DNA of 5,917 nt from CAYRGG01 sp964423745 (GCA_964423745.1 CAYRGG010000125.1:1-5917); one strand, 5' to 3'. Shown: positions 1 through 5,790, counted from the stretch's first letter. Numbers and translations: made by a program. Notes: generated by a model not told the origin, from the sequence alone.

Positions 1-30
1 GCTCATACCTGAAGTGTTGAGGGTTCATTG

Positions 31-46
31 CCACTTTTTCAAGTGG
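31..46. repeat. Short perfect hairpin in the leader upstream of the regulator
   Basis: The two arms CCACTT (31-36) and AAGTGG (41-46) are perfect reverse complements around a TTTC loop. No T-run follows on either strand, so it does not look like a standard intrinsic terminator. It could be the remnant of an upstream gene's 3' end, a dyad operator, or chance. Confidence 0.35.
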
Positions 47-100
47 TCTAATATTTCATACGTGGATGAGATTAATTTTCTGTATTTAAAGGAGATTTGC

Positions 101-130
101 TTGTATTAAGAATTGTATTATTTATATAAA
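101..130 (+). promoter_or_regulatory. Weak sigma70-like promoter candidate for the regulator gene
   Basis: A TATAAA hexamer (125-130, five of six matches to TATAAT) lies 18 bases after TTGTAT (101-106, matching only the TTG of TTGACA). It sits in the very AT-rich leader about 65 bases before the regulator's ATG. Other -10-like hexamers (TATTAT at 116-121) occur nearby, so the assignment is uncertain. AT-rich DNA gives such matches easily. Confidence 0.25.
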
Positions 131-179
131 TTTACGCAACATTGAAACTAATAAAGTGTTTTAAAGATTATATTTTTTT

Positions 180-185
180 AAGGAG
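180..185 (+). promoter_or_regulatory. Ribosome binding site that fixes the regulator start
   Basis: AAGGAG at 180-185 is a near-perfect Shine-Dalgarno sequence 9 bases before the ATG at 195. The in-frame TTG at 186 directly abuts it and is therefore too close to be the start. This selects ATG 195. Confidence 0.8.
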
Positions 186-194
186 TTGGGTGGC

Positions 195-869
195 ATGAAG
201 CTGCTTATCGTCTATCGGCATAGGCTTTTTAGAGAAAGTCTTCGCCACTTGTTAAAGCAATTAAACAATAATGTATTGGTGCTAGAAGCTTCCAATTTTA
301 ACCACGCATTAGATCTCATTCACGCAAATCCAGACTTAAATTTAGTGTTGCTGGATTTAAATGTTTCGGATATCAATGGTTTTGACGCACTAGATATTTT
401 AAAAAACCGCTATACCCATTTATCTGTGGTGGCGCTCTCCGATTCGGAAGACTATGCAGAGATTCGGCGAGCCATCGCTGCGGGTGCGCAAGGATTCATT
501 TCCAAGTCATATACGGGAAGCGTATTAGTAAGCACGTTGTTGTCCATTCTCACAGAAAAAACTTCTGTACCCCCTGCACCCTTAACGTTACCTGCTAATT
601 CGCCAAGGATAGATGCGAGTACATCGACTATTACCGTAGGGAGTCCTCCGTTACAGAGTTTCCCGAATACCCGCCACTTAACCCGTCGCCAGCGTGATGT
701 GCTCGCCTTGCTCAAGCATGGCAAGACCAACAAAGAAATTGCCCGCTCCCTTCGCCTTGCCGAAGGTACTGTTAAATCCCACTGTATGGCTATTTTTCGA
801 GAGCTTAGAGTGAACAATCGTACCGAAGCAGCTCTTCGGGCAAAAGGTATGTTTCCCCTTAATTCTTGA
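195..869 (+). CDS. NarL/FixJ-family (LuxR-type HTH) response regulator with a degenerate receiver
   Basis: This is a 224-residue DNA-binding transcriptional regulator of usual NarL-family length. Residues 1-120 form a CheY-like receiver with the phospho-acceptor Asp54 (in VLLDLN), the switch Ser82 and the conserved Lys104 (in ISKS). The acidic pair that normally follows beta-1 (as in DDH) is replaced by Tyr7-Arg8 (VYRH), so Mg-dependent phosphorylation is doubtful. A Pro/Ser/Thr-rich linker covers roughly 121-160. An intact LuxR helix-turn-helix covers about 162-218, with the family signature LTRRQRDVLALL followed by GKTNKEIA and EGTVKSH. The ATG at 195 is chosen because of the SD at 180-185. 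It precedes the T3SS genes on the same strand with a 222-base gap, which suggests, but does not prove, local control of them. Ysc-type systems usually use the AraC-type activator ExsA/LcrF, so a NarL-type regulator here is atypical. No cognate histidine kinase is in the window. The family call is firm; its target is inferred. Confidence 0.93.
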   Translation: MKLLIVYRHRLFRESLRHLLKQLNNNVLVLEASNFNHALDLIHANPDLNLVLLDLNVSDINGFDALDILKNRYTHLSVVALSDSEDYAEIRRAIAAGAQGFISKSYTGSVLVSTLLSILTEKTSVPPAPLTLPANSPRIDASTSTITVGSPPLQSFPNTRHLTRRQRDVLALLKHGKTNKEIARSLRLAEGTVKSHCMAIFRELRVNNRTEAALRAKGMFPLNS

Positions 870-887
870 AAAGCTCCTTTTCAAGAA
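863..887 (+). terminator. Perfect 11-bp hairpin across the regulator's stop codon, possible terminator
   Basis: TTCTTGAAAAG (863-873) and CTTTTCAAGAA (877-887) are perfect reverse complements around a CTC loop. The left arm contains the regulator's TGA (867-869). No U-tract follows, so it is not a textbook intrinsic terminator. It may act as a weak terminator, protect the mRNA 3' end, or be an operator dyad. The structure is certain, the function is not. Confidence 0.45.
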
Positions 888-1091
888 ACTCAAGTATTCA
901 ATTTAAGAAATCTTTTAGCCTTTGGAACGGTATAGCGCGGCTTGTATTGCGTTTATTATCTAGCAAGTCGCTCCATGCCAACCCACTGACATCGATTACC
1001 TCCTTATTAGGATTGTGTTTCCTTTTGCCTAGAAAGCCTAATCATTAATCATGAGCGCACTAAGGTAAGTGGCAGGGAAGCAAAATTATGG
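870..1091 (+). other. Intergenic region before sctX, no convincing gene
   Basis: This 222-base stretch presumably contains the promoter of the sctX-sctY-sctV block, but I see no well-spaced -35/-10 pair. A TATTAT hexamer (954-959) has no matching -35. A tandem 7-mer TAATCAT occurs twice at 1039-1052, and the second copy ends in an ATG (1051) that opens a six-codon micro-ORF (MSALR and stop, to 1068). A 60-codon open frame starting with TTG at 866 crosses the region, but it has no ribosome binding site and a Ser/Leu/Lys composition unlike a known protein, so I do not call it. Confidence 0.5.
1075..1080 (+). promoter_or_regulatory. Ribosome binding site for sctX
   Basis: GGGAAG at 1075-1080 lies 11 bases before the sctX-frame ATG at 1092 and 7 bases before an out-of-frame ATG at 1088. 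The second in-frame ATG, at 1101, would be 20 bases away, so 1092 is the better sctX start although the spacing is not ideal. Confidence 0.55.
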
Positions 1092-1436
1092 ATGAGAGTG
1101 ATGAACGAAAAAAAATCTCCAATGACTACCCCACTTTCCAAACTTGGCCAGACCAAACAGACCAAACAAAAAGACTTAAATTTTATAGAAAAATTTATTG
1201 CACAACCGTCTTCCTTAGAAAAAGCCCTGCTAGATTCTCTCCTACCCCACACTCAAAACAAGCTAATTTTTACACCAGTTCGTTATCAAACCTTACTCTA
1301 CGAAGCCAGCTGCAATATGGCAAGGCAAGAGCAACCCAGTGATGTGCTCACAAAAGGAGCAGCCCTACTTGCTCAAGAACAGGAATTAAGACGCTTTCTT
1401 AACCTCCAGCGCACATTGTTAATAGGAGGAGTGTGA
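1092..1436 (+). CDS. sctX: Type III secretion protein SctX (YscX-like)
   Basis: The gene encodes a 114-residue protein; Yersinia YscX has about 122. YscX is an early-secreted T3SS component that is bound by its chaperone YscY and docks on the export gate YscV. From remembered YscX, the best similarity is in the second half. Leu50-Leu-Pro-His-Thr-Gln-Asn-Lys57 corresponds to its LYPTAQSK, a Pro/Tyr pair follows (62, 65), and GAALLAQEQELRRFLNLQ (89-106) corresponds to the amphipathic C-terminal helix. The N-terminal 28 residues are Lys/Gln/Thr-rich and poorly conserved, as expected for a secreted N terminus, and contain the repeat QTKQTK (20-25). Its place directly before sctY and sctV matches the Ysc gene order and is the main support. 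The start could also be the ATG at 1101. Three bases separate its stop from the next start. Confidence 0.84.
   Translation: MRVMNEKKSPMTTPLSKLGQTKQTKQKDLNFIEKFIAQPSSLEKALLDSLLPHTQNKLIFTPVRYQTLLYEASCNMARQEQPSDVLTKGAALLAQEQELRRFLNLQRTLLIGGV
1149..1166 (+). repeat. Two tandem copies of a 9-bp unit inside sctX
   Basis: CAGACCAAA occurs twice back to back (1149-1157 and 1158-1166), in frame, encoding Gln-Thr-Lys twice. It lies in the variable N-terminal part of SctX, where a length change would be tolerated. It looks like slippage-type duplication. Confidence 0.6.
1425..1430 (+). promoter_or_regulatory. Strong ribosome binding site for the GTG-started sctY
   Basis: GGAGGA at 1425-1430 lies inside the last codons of sctX, 9 bases before the GTG at 1440. 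It supports that non-ATG start over the first internal ATG, which lies 23 codons further in. Confidence 0.75.
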
Positions 1437-1439
1437 GAC

Positions 1440-1841
1440 GTGGGTCAGGATAACCTTTCTGATGCCCATCTGGCGCCTGAAGTAAAGCTTACCCATAGCG
1501 TGCTTTCGATGGACCATAAAGATGCTTTGCTGGTGCTTGGCCACATGTTTTTTCAACATCGTCAAAGCGATAAAGCGTTAATACTGTTTGAAGCCCTCCA
1601 GGTTTTATTTCCAGAAGACTTTCATGTCAGATTATCCCTCGCTTACGCCTACCTTATCAACGGACGCTATGCTGACGCTCTAGAGCTTGCGGCCCGCTGT
1701 GAGAGGGATACCGGGACAATGTTCAAGGGTAAGGCTTCGCCTAAAGCATTGATCGAAATTTGCGCTTTATGGGCACTCCATCGCAAGGACGAAGCACGTC
1801 AGCAATTTCAGACTTTAACAAATGGACTAACACGCTTATGA
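1440..1841 (+). CDS. sctY: Type III secretion chaperone SctY (YscY-like, TPR)
   Basis: This 133-residue, all-helical tetratricopeptide-repeat protein is slightly longer than YscY (about 114). YscY-type proteins bind SctX in the cytoplasm and bring it to the SctV export gate; both are needed for secretion of middle and late substrates. TPR-like helical pairs can be read at about 28-61 (ALLVLGHMFFQHRQSDKALI, then a PED turn) and 62-95 (VRLSLAYAYLINGRYADALE). A third, weaker pair lies at about 102-130 (ALWALHRKDEARQQF). The pattern of small residues and the Gly/Ala-Tyr-Ala positions are typical. The start is GTG, chosen from the GGAGGA ribosome binding site. The stop overlaps the sctV start by four bases (ATGA, 1838-1841), indicating translational coupling. 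TPR chaperones of translocators (SctA/LcrH type) are an alternative by fold alone, but the position between sctX and sctV argues for SctY. Confidence 0.86.
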   Translation: MGQDNLSDAHLAPEVKLTHSVLSMDHKDALLVLGHMFFQHRQSDKALILFEALQVLFPEDFHVRLSLAYAYLINGRYADALELAARCERDTGTMFKGKASPKALIEICALWALHRKDEARQQFQTLTNGLTRL

Positions 1842-3931
1842 CTGCGCAACAACATGCACGGACAGTGTTAATGGCCGTCACACGGCGCAATGACATTACC
1901 ATCGCATTGTTTTTAGTGGCTATCATTTTTATGATGATTTTGCCGATGCCCACCTTTTTGGTGGACACGATGATTGCCTTTAATATGGGTGCCGCCATCG
2001 TATTACTGATGGTGGGGGTCTACATTGCAACACCCCTGTCGTTTTCTGTTTTTCCCTCCGTATTACTGCTAACCACCTTGTTTCGCCTCGCCCTGTCTAT
2101 CACCACCACACGACTTATTTTGCTGCAGGCGGATGCGGGGCATGTGGTGTCCGCGTTTGGTAATTTTGTGGTGGCTGGTAACCTTATTGTCGGCATTGTG
2201 GTGTTTTTGATTATTACTTTGGTGCAATTTATTGTGATTACTAAAGGCTCTGAACGGGTTGCAGAGGTCAGCGCTCGTTTCTCCCTAGACGCCATGCCGG
2301 GTAAACAAATGAGTATCGATAGTGATCTGCGGGCTGGGGTTATTACCCTCGACCAAGCTCGGCGTCGCCGGGCGGATCTGGAAAAAGAAAGCCAACTTTA
2401 TGGTTCCATGGACGGAGCCATGAAATTCGTGAAAGGAGACGCCATCGCCGGTTTGTGCATTATCGTGGTGAATATATTAGGAGGTATTTCCATCGGCGTC
2501 CTCCAAATGGATATGAGCGCTGCTGAGGCACTGCAGTTGTACACCATATTAACAGTCGGGGACGGTCTCGTTTCACAAATCCCTGCCTTGTTTATCGCCA
2601 TTACTGCGGGCATTGTAGTGACCCGCGTCACCACCGAAGAATCCACCAACCTAGGCGCTGATATCGGCACACAGATTTTGGCTCAGCCCAATGCGTTATT
2701 GATCGGCGCTCTATTATTGGGTGGGTTTTCCCTCATTCCTGGTTTTCCTACGCTTATTTTTCTCTTACTAGGTCTCTTACTAGGCGGCATTAGTCTTACG
2801 CTAAAAAGCGTTGCAAACGCAGAGCAAAAAGATCCAGACGAGGTCTTTGCCAAGGTGATGACCTTGCCGCAACCTGGGGAGGCCAACAATAATTGTGAAA
2901 AATCCCAAGAGCTTTCTTTAACGGTTCCGCTGGTATTAAATCTCGCCCATTCTGATCGGGGAATAATTCCATCCCAAATCTTGAACAGGGAGCTGAACAA
3001 ACTGAGCACTGCTTTTTACCGGGATCTAGGGATTCCGTTTCCCGGTTTTCATATGGGTATCGACGATCAGCAACCTCCCAATACCTATTCGATTAGGCTG
3101 CATGATGTTCCCGTCGCTCAAGGTGTCTTTTTAAGCAATCATCTGTTAGTTCCCGACTCCGCTGAACAGCTGGAGTTGTTAAATATCCTACACCAACAAG
3201 AGGCTGACTTTCTGCCGGGTTTGGGAGCTCGTTGGGTGGCGGAGCAATATAGCGAAGCGCTACGGGAGGCCGATATCAAAACCTTAGATACAGCGGGAAT
3301 TGTAATTTACCATTTGGCTTGGGTGCTTAGAAAATATGCCCATGAGTTTATCGGTATCCAAGAAACCCGTTGTCTGTTGGATCAGATGGAATCTCAATGC
3401 GCCGAATTAGTCAATGAAGTACAACGCATCCTGCCACTTCACAAACTTACTGATATTCTTAAGCGGTTAGTGGCTGAGAATATCTCGATTCGTAATTTAC
3501 GATCTATTCTAGAAGCTTTAGTGGAATGGGGACAGAAGGAAAAGGATTCTATCATTTTGACAGAGTATGTACGGGGTAGCTTGAAGCGTCATATCAGTTA
3601 TAAATATACCAATGGTCACAACATTCTTCCCGCCTATCTCCTGGATCCTTCCGTGGAAGACACCATCCGCAATGGTATCCGACAAAGTCCTGCGGGTAGT
3701 TTTCTAGCTTTAGAACCTGCCGTTACGGGACAGTTTATAGAACAGATCAAACAAGCGGTTGGCGATGTCAATAGTCATGCCTGTAAACCCATTTTACTGA
3801 CCGCCATGGACATTCGTCGCTATGTACGCAAACTGATGGAACTGGATTTCTACGAAATGCCCGTGCTTTCCTATCAAGAATTGAGTCCAGAAGTCACGGT
3901 GCAACCCTTGAATCGCATTGAACTGTCATGA
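1838..3931 (+). CDS. sctV: Type III secretion export gate protein SctV (LcrD/YscV family)
   Basis: This is the major export-apparatus protein. It forms a nonameric ring in the inner membrane, with a cytoplasmic domain that receives chaperone-substrate complexes. At 697 residues it is family-typical (LcrD about 704). Residues about 20-320 are the membrane part, with hydrophobic helices at roughly 20-36, 41-62, 71-88, 108-134, 204-223, 240-262 and 285-320. The conserved FHIPEP-family loop lies between them, with RFSLDAMPGKQMSID (147-161), DLRAG (163-167) and GAMKFVKGDAIAG (193-205). After a variable linker (about 325-355) comes the cytoplasmic domain (about 360-697). It contains FIGIQETR (504-511), ISIRNLRSILEALVEWGQKE (549-568) and the C-terminal SYQEL with VQPLNRI (678-694), all closely like LcrD. 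ATG 1838 is chosen because it overlaps the sctY stop (ATGA) and gives a family-like N terminus; the frame is open further upstream to 1760 inside sctY. No disruption is visible. Sixty bases follow before sctN. Confidence 0.97.
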   Translation: MTAQQHARTVLMAVTRRNDITIALFLVAIIFMMILPMPTFLVDTMIAFNMGAAIVLLMVGVYIATPLSFSVFPSVLLLTTLFRLALSITTTRLILLQADAGHVVSAFGNFVVAGNLIVGIVVFLIITLVQFIVITKGSERVAEVSARFSLDAMPGKQMSIDSDLRAGVITLDQARRRRADLEKESQLYGSMDGAMKFVKGDAIAGLCIIVVNILGGISIGVLQMDMSAAEALQLYTILTVGDGLVSQIPALFIAITAGIVVTRVTTEESTNLGADIGTQILAQPNALLIGALLLGGFSLIPGFPTLIFLLLGLLLGGISLTLKSVANAEQKDPDEVFAKVMTLPQPGEANNNCEKSQELSLTVPLVLNLAHSDRGIIPSQILNRELNKLSTAFYRDLGIPFPGFHMGIDDQQPPNTYSIRLHDVPVAQGVFLSNHLLVPDSAEQLELLNILHQQEADFLPGLGARWVAEQYSEALREADIKTLDTAGIVIYHLAWVLRKYAHEFIGIQETRCLLDQMESQCAELVNEVQRILPLHKLTDILKRLVAENISIRNLRSILEALVEWGQKEKDSIILTEYVRGSLKRHISYKYTNGHNILPAYLLDPSVEDTIRNGIRQSPAGSFLALEPAVTGQFIEQIKQAVGDVNSHACKPILLTAMDIRRYVRKLMELDFYEMPVLSYQELSPEVTVQPLNRIELS
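2761..2784 (+). repeat. Perfect 12-bp tandem duplication inside sctV
   Basis: TCTCTTACTAGG occurs twice back to back (2761-2772 and 2773-2784), encoding a repeated Leu-Leu-Leu-Gly within the last membrane helix (about residues 308-317). Length in this region agrees with remembered LcrD, so it is not obviously an insertion. Confidence 0.7.
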
Positions 3932-3991
3932 TCAGTCATGGATTATCTCGTTGATATGATCGAATAACATATTTTTGGTCGGTTCTAAATA
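3932..3991 (+). other. Gap between sctV and sctN with two micro-ORFs
   Basis: This is a 60-base AT-rich gap. GTCATG is repeated at 3925-3930 and 3935-3940. Each copy ends in an ATG that opens a very short frame: from 3928 (eight codons, MISHGLSR, overlapping the sctV stop as ATGA) and from 3938 (nine codons, MDYLVDMIE). No hairpin with a T-run is visible, so transcription probably continues into sctN. There is no good Shine-Dalgarno before the sctN ATG; the nearest purine-rich stretch is a weak GGTCGG at 3978-3983. Confidence 0.4.
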
Positions 3992-5314
3992 ATGTCATTT
4001 AGTTATTTTACCCATATGCTGGGAGAAATTATAGAACAAACACCTACCCTCGTTATGAAGGGCCGGGTGATACAGGTGACTGGAACCGTTATCAAAGCCC
4101 TGTTGCCTCAAGCTAAAATCGGTGAACTATGCCTTTTGCAGAATCCTGGACAGTCCCTTGGGTTACAAGCGGAAGTCATCGGTTTTTGCAGACAAACGGT
4201 ACTATTGACACCCCTGGGTAATATGTTAGGTATCTCACCAGATACCCAAGTCATCGCTACGGGTAAAACCCATCAAGTGCCGGTCGGTACTCATTTGCTC
4301 GGTTCAGTGTTAGACGGTCTGGGTAATCCCATGAAGAGAGACTCTAGCAACAACGGTATTGAAGAATATTATCCGATTCATGCCGATTCACCCGACCCCC
4401 TCATGCGGCAAGTGATTGCCGCACCACTACAACTGGGTATCAAAGCCATCGACAGTCTGTTGACTTGCGGCGAAGGACAGCGTCTTGGTCTGTTCGCGGC
4501 CGCGGGGGGTGGCAAAACCACGCTAATGGCTATGTTAGTAAAAAACGCCCATGTGGATGTGGTCGTCATCGCCTTGATCGGCGAGCGGGGTCGGGAAGTG
4601 CGGGAGTTTATCGACAAGGAACTAGGGTCCACCGGAATGGCTAGAACGGTGTTAGTGGTAGCCACCTCCGATAAACCCGCCATGGAACGGGTAAAAGCGG
4701 CTTATGTGGCGACAGCCATCGCGGAATTCTTTCGCGATCAAGGAAAAAAAGTCTTGCTATTGATGGATTCGGTAACGCGCTTTGCTCGGGCTCAGCGGGA
4801 AATTGGTCTGGCGGCTGGTGAAGCGCCAACCCGCAGAGGGTTTCCACCCTCGGTGTTTTCGGAGCTGCCAAAACTCATGGAGCGGGCAGGGCAGTCGGAC
4901 AAAGGTTCCATCACCGCATTTTACACGGTTCTGGTAGAAGGCGACGACATAACCGAACCGGTGGCCGACGAAACACGCTCAATTCTCGATGGCCATATTG
5001 TTCTTTCCCGCAAATTGGCCGCAGCTAATCATTATCCTGCCATCGATATTTTAGGAAGCATTAGCCGTGTCATGAATCAGATTGTCAGTAGCGAACATCG
5101 CCAAGCTGCTAACCGGGTGCGTGAACTCCTAGCTAAGTATGACGAAATAGAATTGTTGCTTAAATTAGGTGAGTACCAATCCGGCAACGATGCCTGCGCC
5201 GATGAAGCCTTGGCGAAAATAGACTCGATTCGTGCTTTGCTTCGCCAAGATACCAGCGAGAGTATTCCCTTCACAGACACCCTGGCACAATTACAGGAAC
5301 TTGCAAGCCCGTGA
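3992..5314 (+). CDS. sctN: Type III secretion ATPase SctN (YscN family)
   Basis: This homohexameric, F1-beta-like ATPase at the base of the injectisome recognises chaperone-effector complexes, releases the chaperone and unfolds the cargo. At 440 residues it matches YscN (439). The N-terminal beta-barrel domain (about 20-95) includes GRVIQVTGTVIKA (24-36) and IGELC (43-47). The catalytic core (about 100-370) shows LGSVLDGLGNP (103-113), the Walker A loop AAGGGKT (170-176, Lys175), GERGREVREF (197-206) with the likely catalytic Glu198, and Walker B VLLLMDS (254-260, Asp259). It also shows the T3SS-ATPase signature RFARAQREIGLAAGEAPTRR (263-282) and a probable arginine finger at Arg359 (SISRVM). 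A helical C-terminal domain (about 375-440) is the expected docking region for SctO and SctL. ATG 3992 is the first start after an in-frame TAA at 3986, and the length agrees with YscN. ATG 4016 would be the alternative. The stop overlaps the next start by four bases (GTGA, 5311-5314). All catalytic motifs are intact. Confidence 0.98.
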   Translation: MSFSYFTHMLGEIIEQTPTLVMKGRVIQVTGTVIKALLPQAKIGELCLLQNPGQSLGLQAEVIGFCRQTVLLTPLGNMLGISPDTQVIATGKTHQVPVGTHLLGSVLDGLGNPMKRDSSNNGIEEYYPIHADSPDPLMRQVIAAPLQLGIKAIDSLLTCGEGQRLGLFAAAGGGKTTLMAMLVKNAHVDVVVIALIGERGREVREFIDKELGSTGMARTVLVVATSDKPAMERVKAAYVATAIAEFFRDQGKKVLLLMDSVTRFARAQREIGLAAGEAPTRRGFPPSVFSELPKLMERAGQSDKGSITAFYTVLVEGDDITEPVADETRSILDGHIVLSRKLAAANHYPAIDILGSISRVMNQIVSSEHRQAANRVRELLAKYDEIELLLKLGEYQSGNDACADEALAKIDSIRALLRQDTSESIPFTDTLAQLQELASP

Positions 5315-5595
5315 GCGACTCCCTAGTCCGTCTCCTAAAAATTCGCGAGTTCCGCGAGCTGACCGCTGGAACTCACCTGCACCAGTGCCAGACTCAACTG
5401 CAGATGTATAGGCAACAGCGGCAACAAAAGCAGGACCAATGGGAGGAATACCATGAGTGGCGTTTAAATCGAGAAAACGCATTGTTTAAAACTCTCCAGA
5501 ACAAATCTGCAAGCCCGAGAGAACTTGACTGTTATAGAGCCGAGTTGGTTGCCTTGCGGGAGCGGGAACATGGTTTGGCAACGGAACTGCGCTAG
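5311..5595 (+). CDS. sctO: Type III secretion stalk protein SctO (YscO-like), N-terminal part, cut short by an in-frame TAG
   Basis: SctO is the coiled-coil central stalk that links the SctN ATPase to the SctV ring, like gamma in F1-ATPase. This part is 94 residues; the family is usually about 150. It is Gln/Glu/Arg-rich, strongly helical and without Pro through most of its length. The stretch EYHEWRLNRENALF (46-59) matches the DYHQWRIDEEQRLF block of Yersinia YscO, and VALREREH (80-87) matches its ALLREKEA. Translation starts at a GTG overlapping the sctN stop (GTGA), so it is coupled to sctN and has no ribosome binding site of its own. The frame ends at TAG 5593-5595, in the middle of the second coiled-coil helix. 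The same frame then continues with conserved YscO sequence to 5790. If the TAG is real and not read through, the product lacks about 40 percent of the protein and probably cannot bridge ATPase and gate. Confidence 0.9.
   Translation: MSDSLVRLLKIREFRELTAGTHLHQCQTQLQMYRQQRQQKQDQWEEYHEWRLNRENALFKTLQNKSASPRELDCYRAELVALREREHGLATELR
5593..5595 (+). other. In-frame amber codon interrupting sctO
   Basis: TAG stands at codon 95 of a 159-codon frame that is otherwise uninterrupted and conserved on both sides. One base change from CAG (Gln), AAG (Lys) or GAG (Glu), all common in this protein, would explain it. The aligned position in remembered YscO is Lys. The following bases (ACA) do not form the known leaky CARYYA readthrough context. 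Confidence 0.9.
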
Positions 5596-5790
5596 ACAGA
5601 CCAAGCATTGGAAAACTCGAACCAAACCCTCATCGACGCCCGATCAAATTTGCGAAAAGCCACCAAAGCAAAAGAAAAACTGTCAGTGCATCTGACAATC
5701 TGCGCAAGTGACGCGAAATATCATCAAGAAAACCAAGAAGAACAAGAACAAGAGGATTTTAACCTCTCTGCCGGGTATTTTTTTGAGTAG
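5596..5790 (+). pseudogene. sctO: C-terminal remainder of sctO beyond the amber codon
   Basis: This is the continuation of the sctO frame: 64 codons, then TAG 5788-5790. It carries the family's acidic C-terminal motif, HQENQEEQEQEDF, which corresponds to HYQEEQEQEEF in Yersinia YscO. Together with the upstream part and the amber codon it gives 159 positions, close to the 154 of YscO. No frameshift or further stop is present, so any inactivation is recent. Internal re-initiation at TTG 5608 is possible on paper, but no Shine-Dalgarno precedes it. A TAA immediately follows the final TAG (5791-5793). Confidence 0.85.

Noticed and set aside
2..109. Open frame from the window edge to TAA at 107, as a possible tail of an upstream gene
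   Set aside because: Only 35 codons, no recognisable sequence, and it runs through a hairpin and AT-rich leader; chance is sufficient.
452..817. 121-codon minus-strand frame inside the regulator gene
   Set aside because: Antisense shadow of a clearly conserved receiver-HTH coding frame, with no similarity of its own.
866..1048. 60-codon + strand frame starting with TTG over the regulator's stop
   Set aside because: No ribosome binding site, it starts inside the hairpin, has Ser/Leu/Lys-biased composition and no recognisable similarity.
870..1091. ExsA-type (A-rich) activator site upstream of sctX
   Set aside because: No AAAA-containing core in a suitable position before a promoter could be found.
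1760..1837. Extended sctV start at 1760
   Set aside because: It would overlap sctY by about 80 bases and add 26 residues absent from the family; ATG 1838 with the ATGA overlap fits better.
4496..4503. GCGGCCGC palindrome
   Set aside because: It lies in the Walker A codon region of sctN and is explained by Ala/Gly codons.
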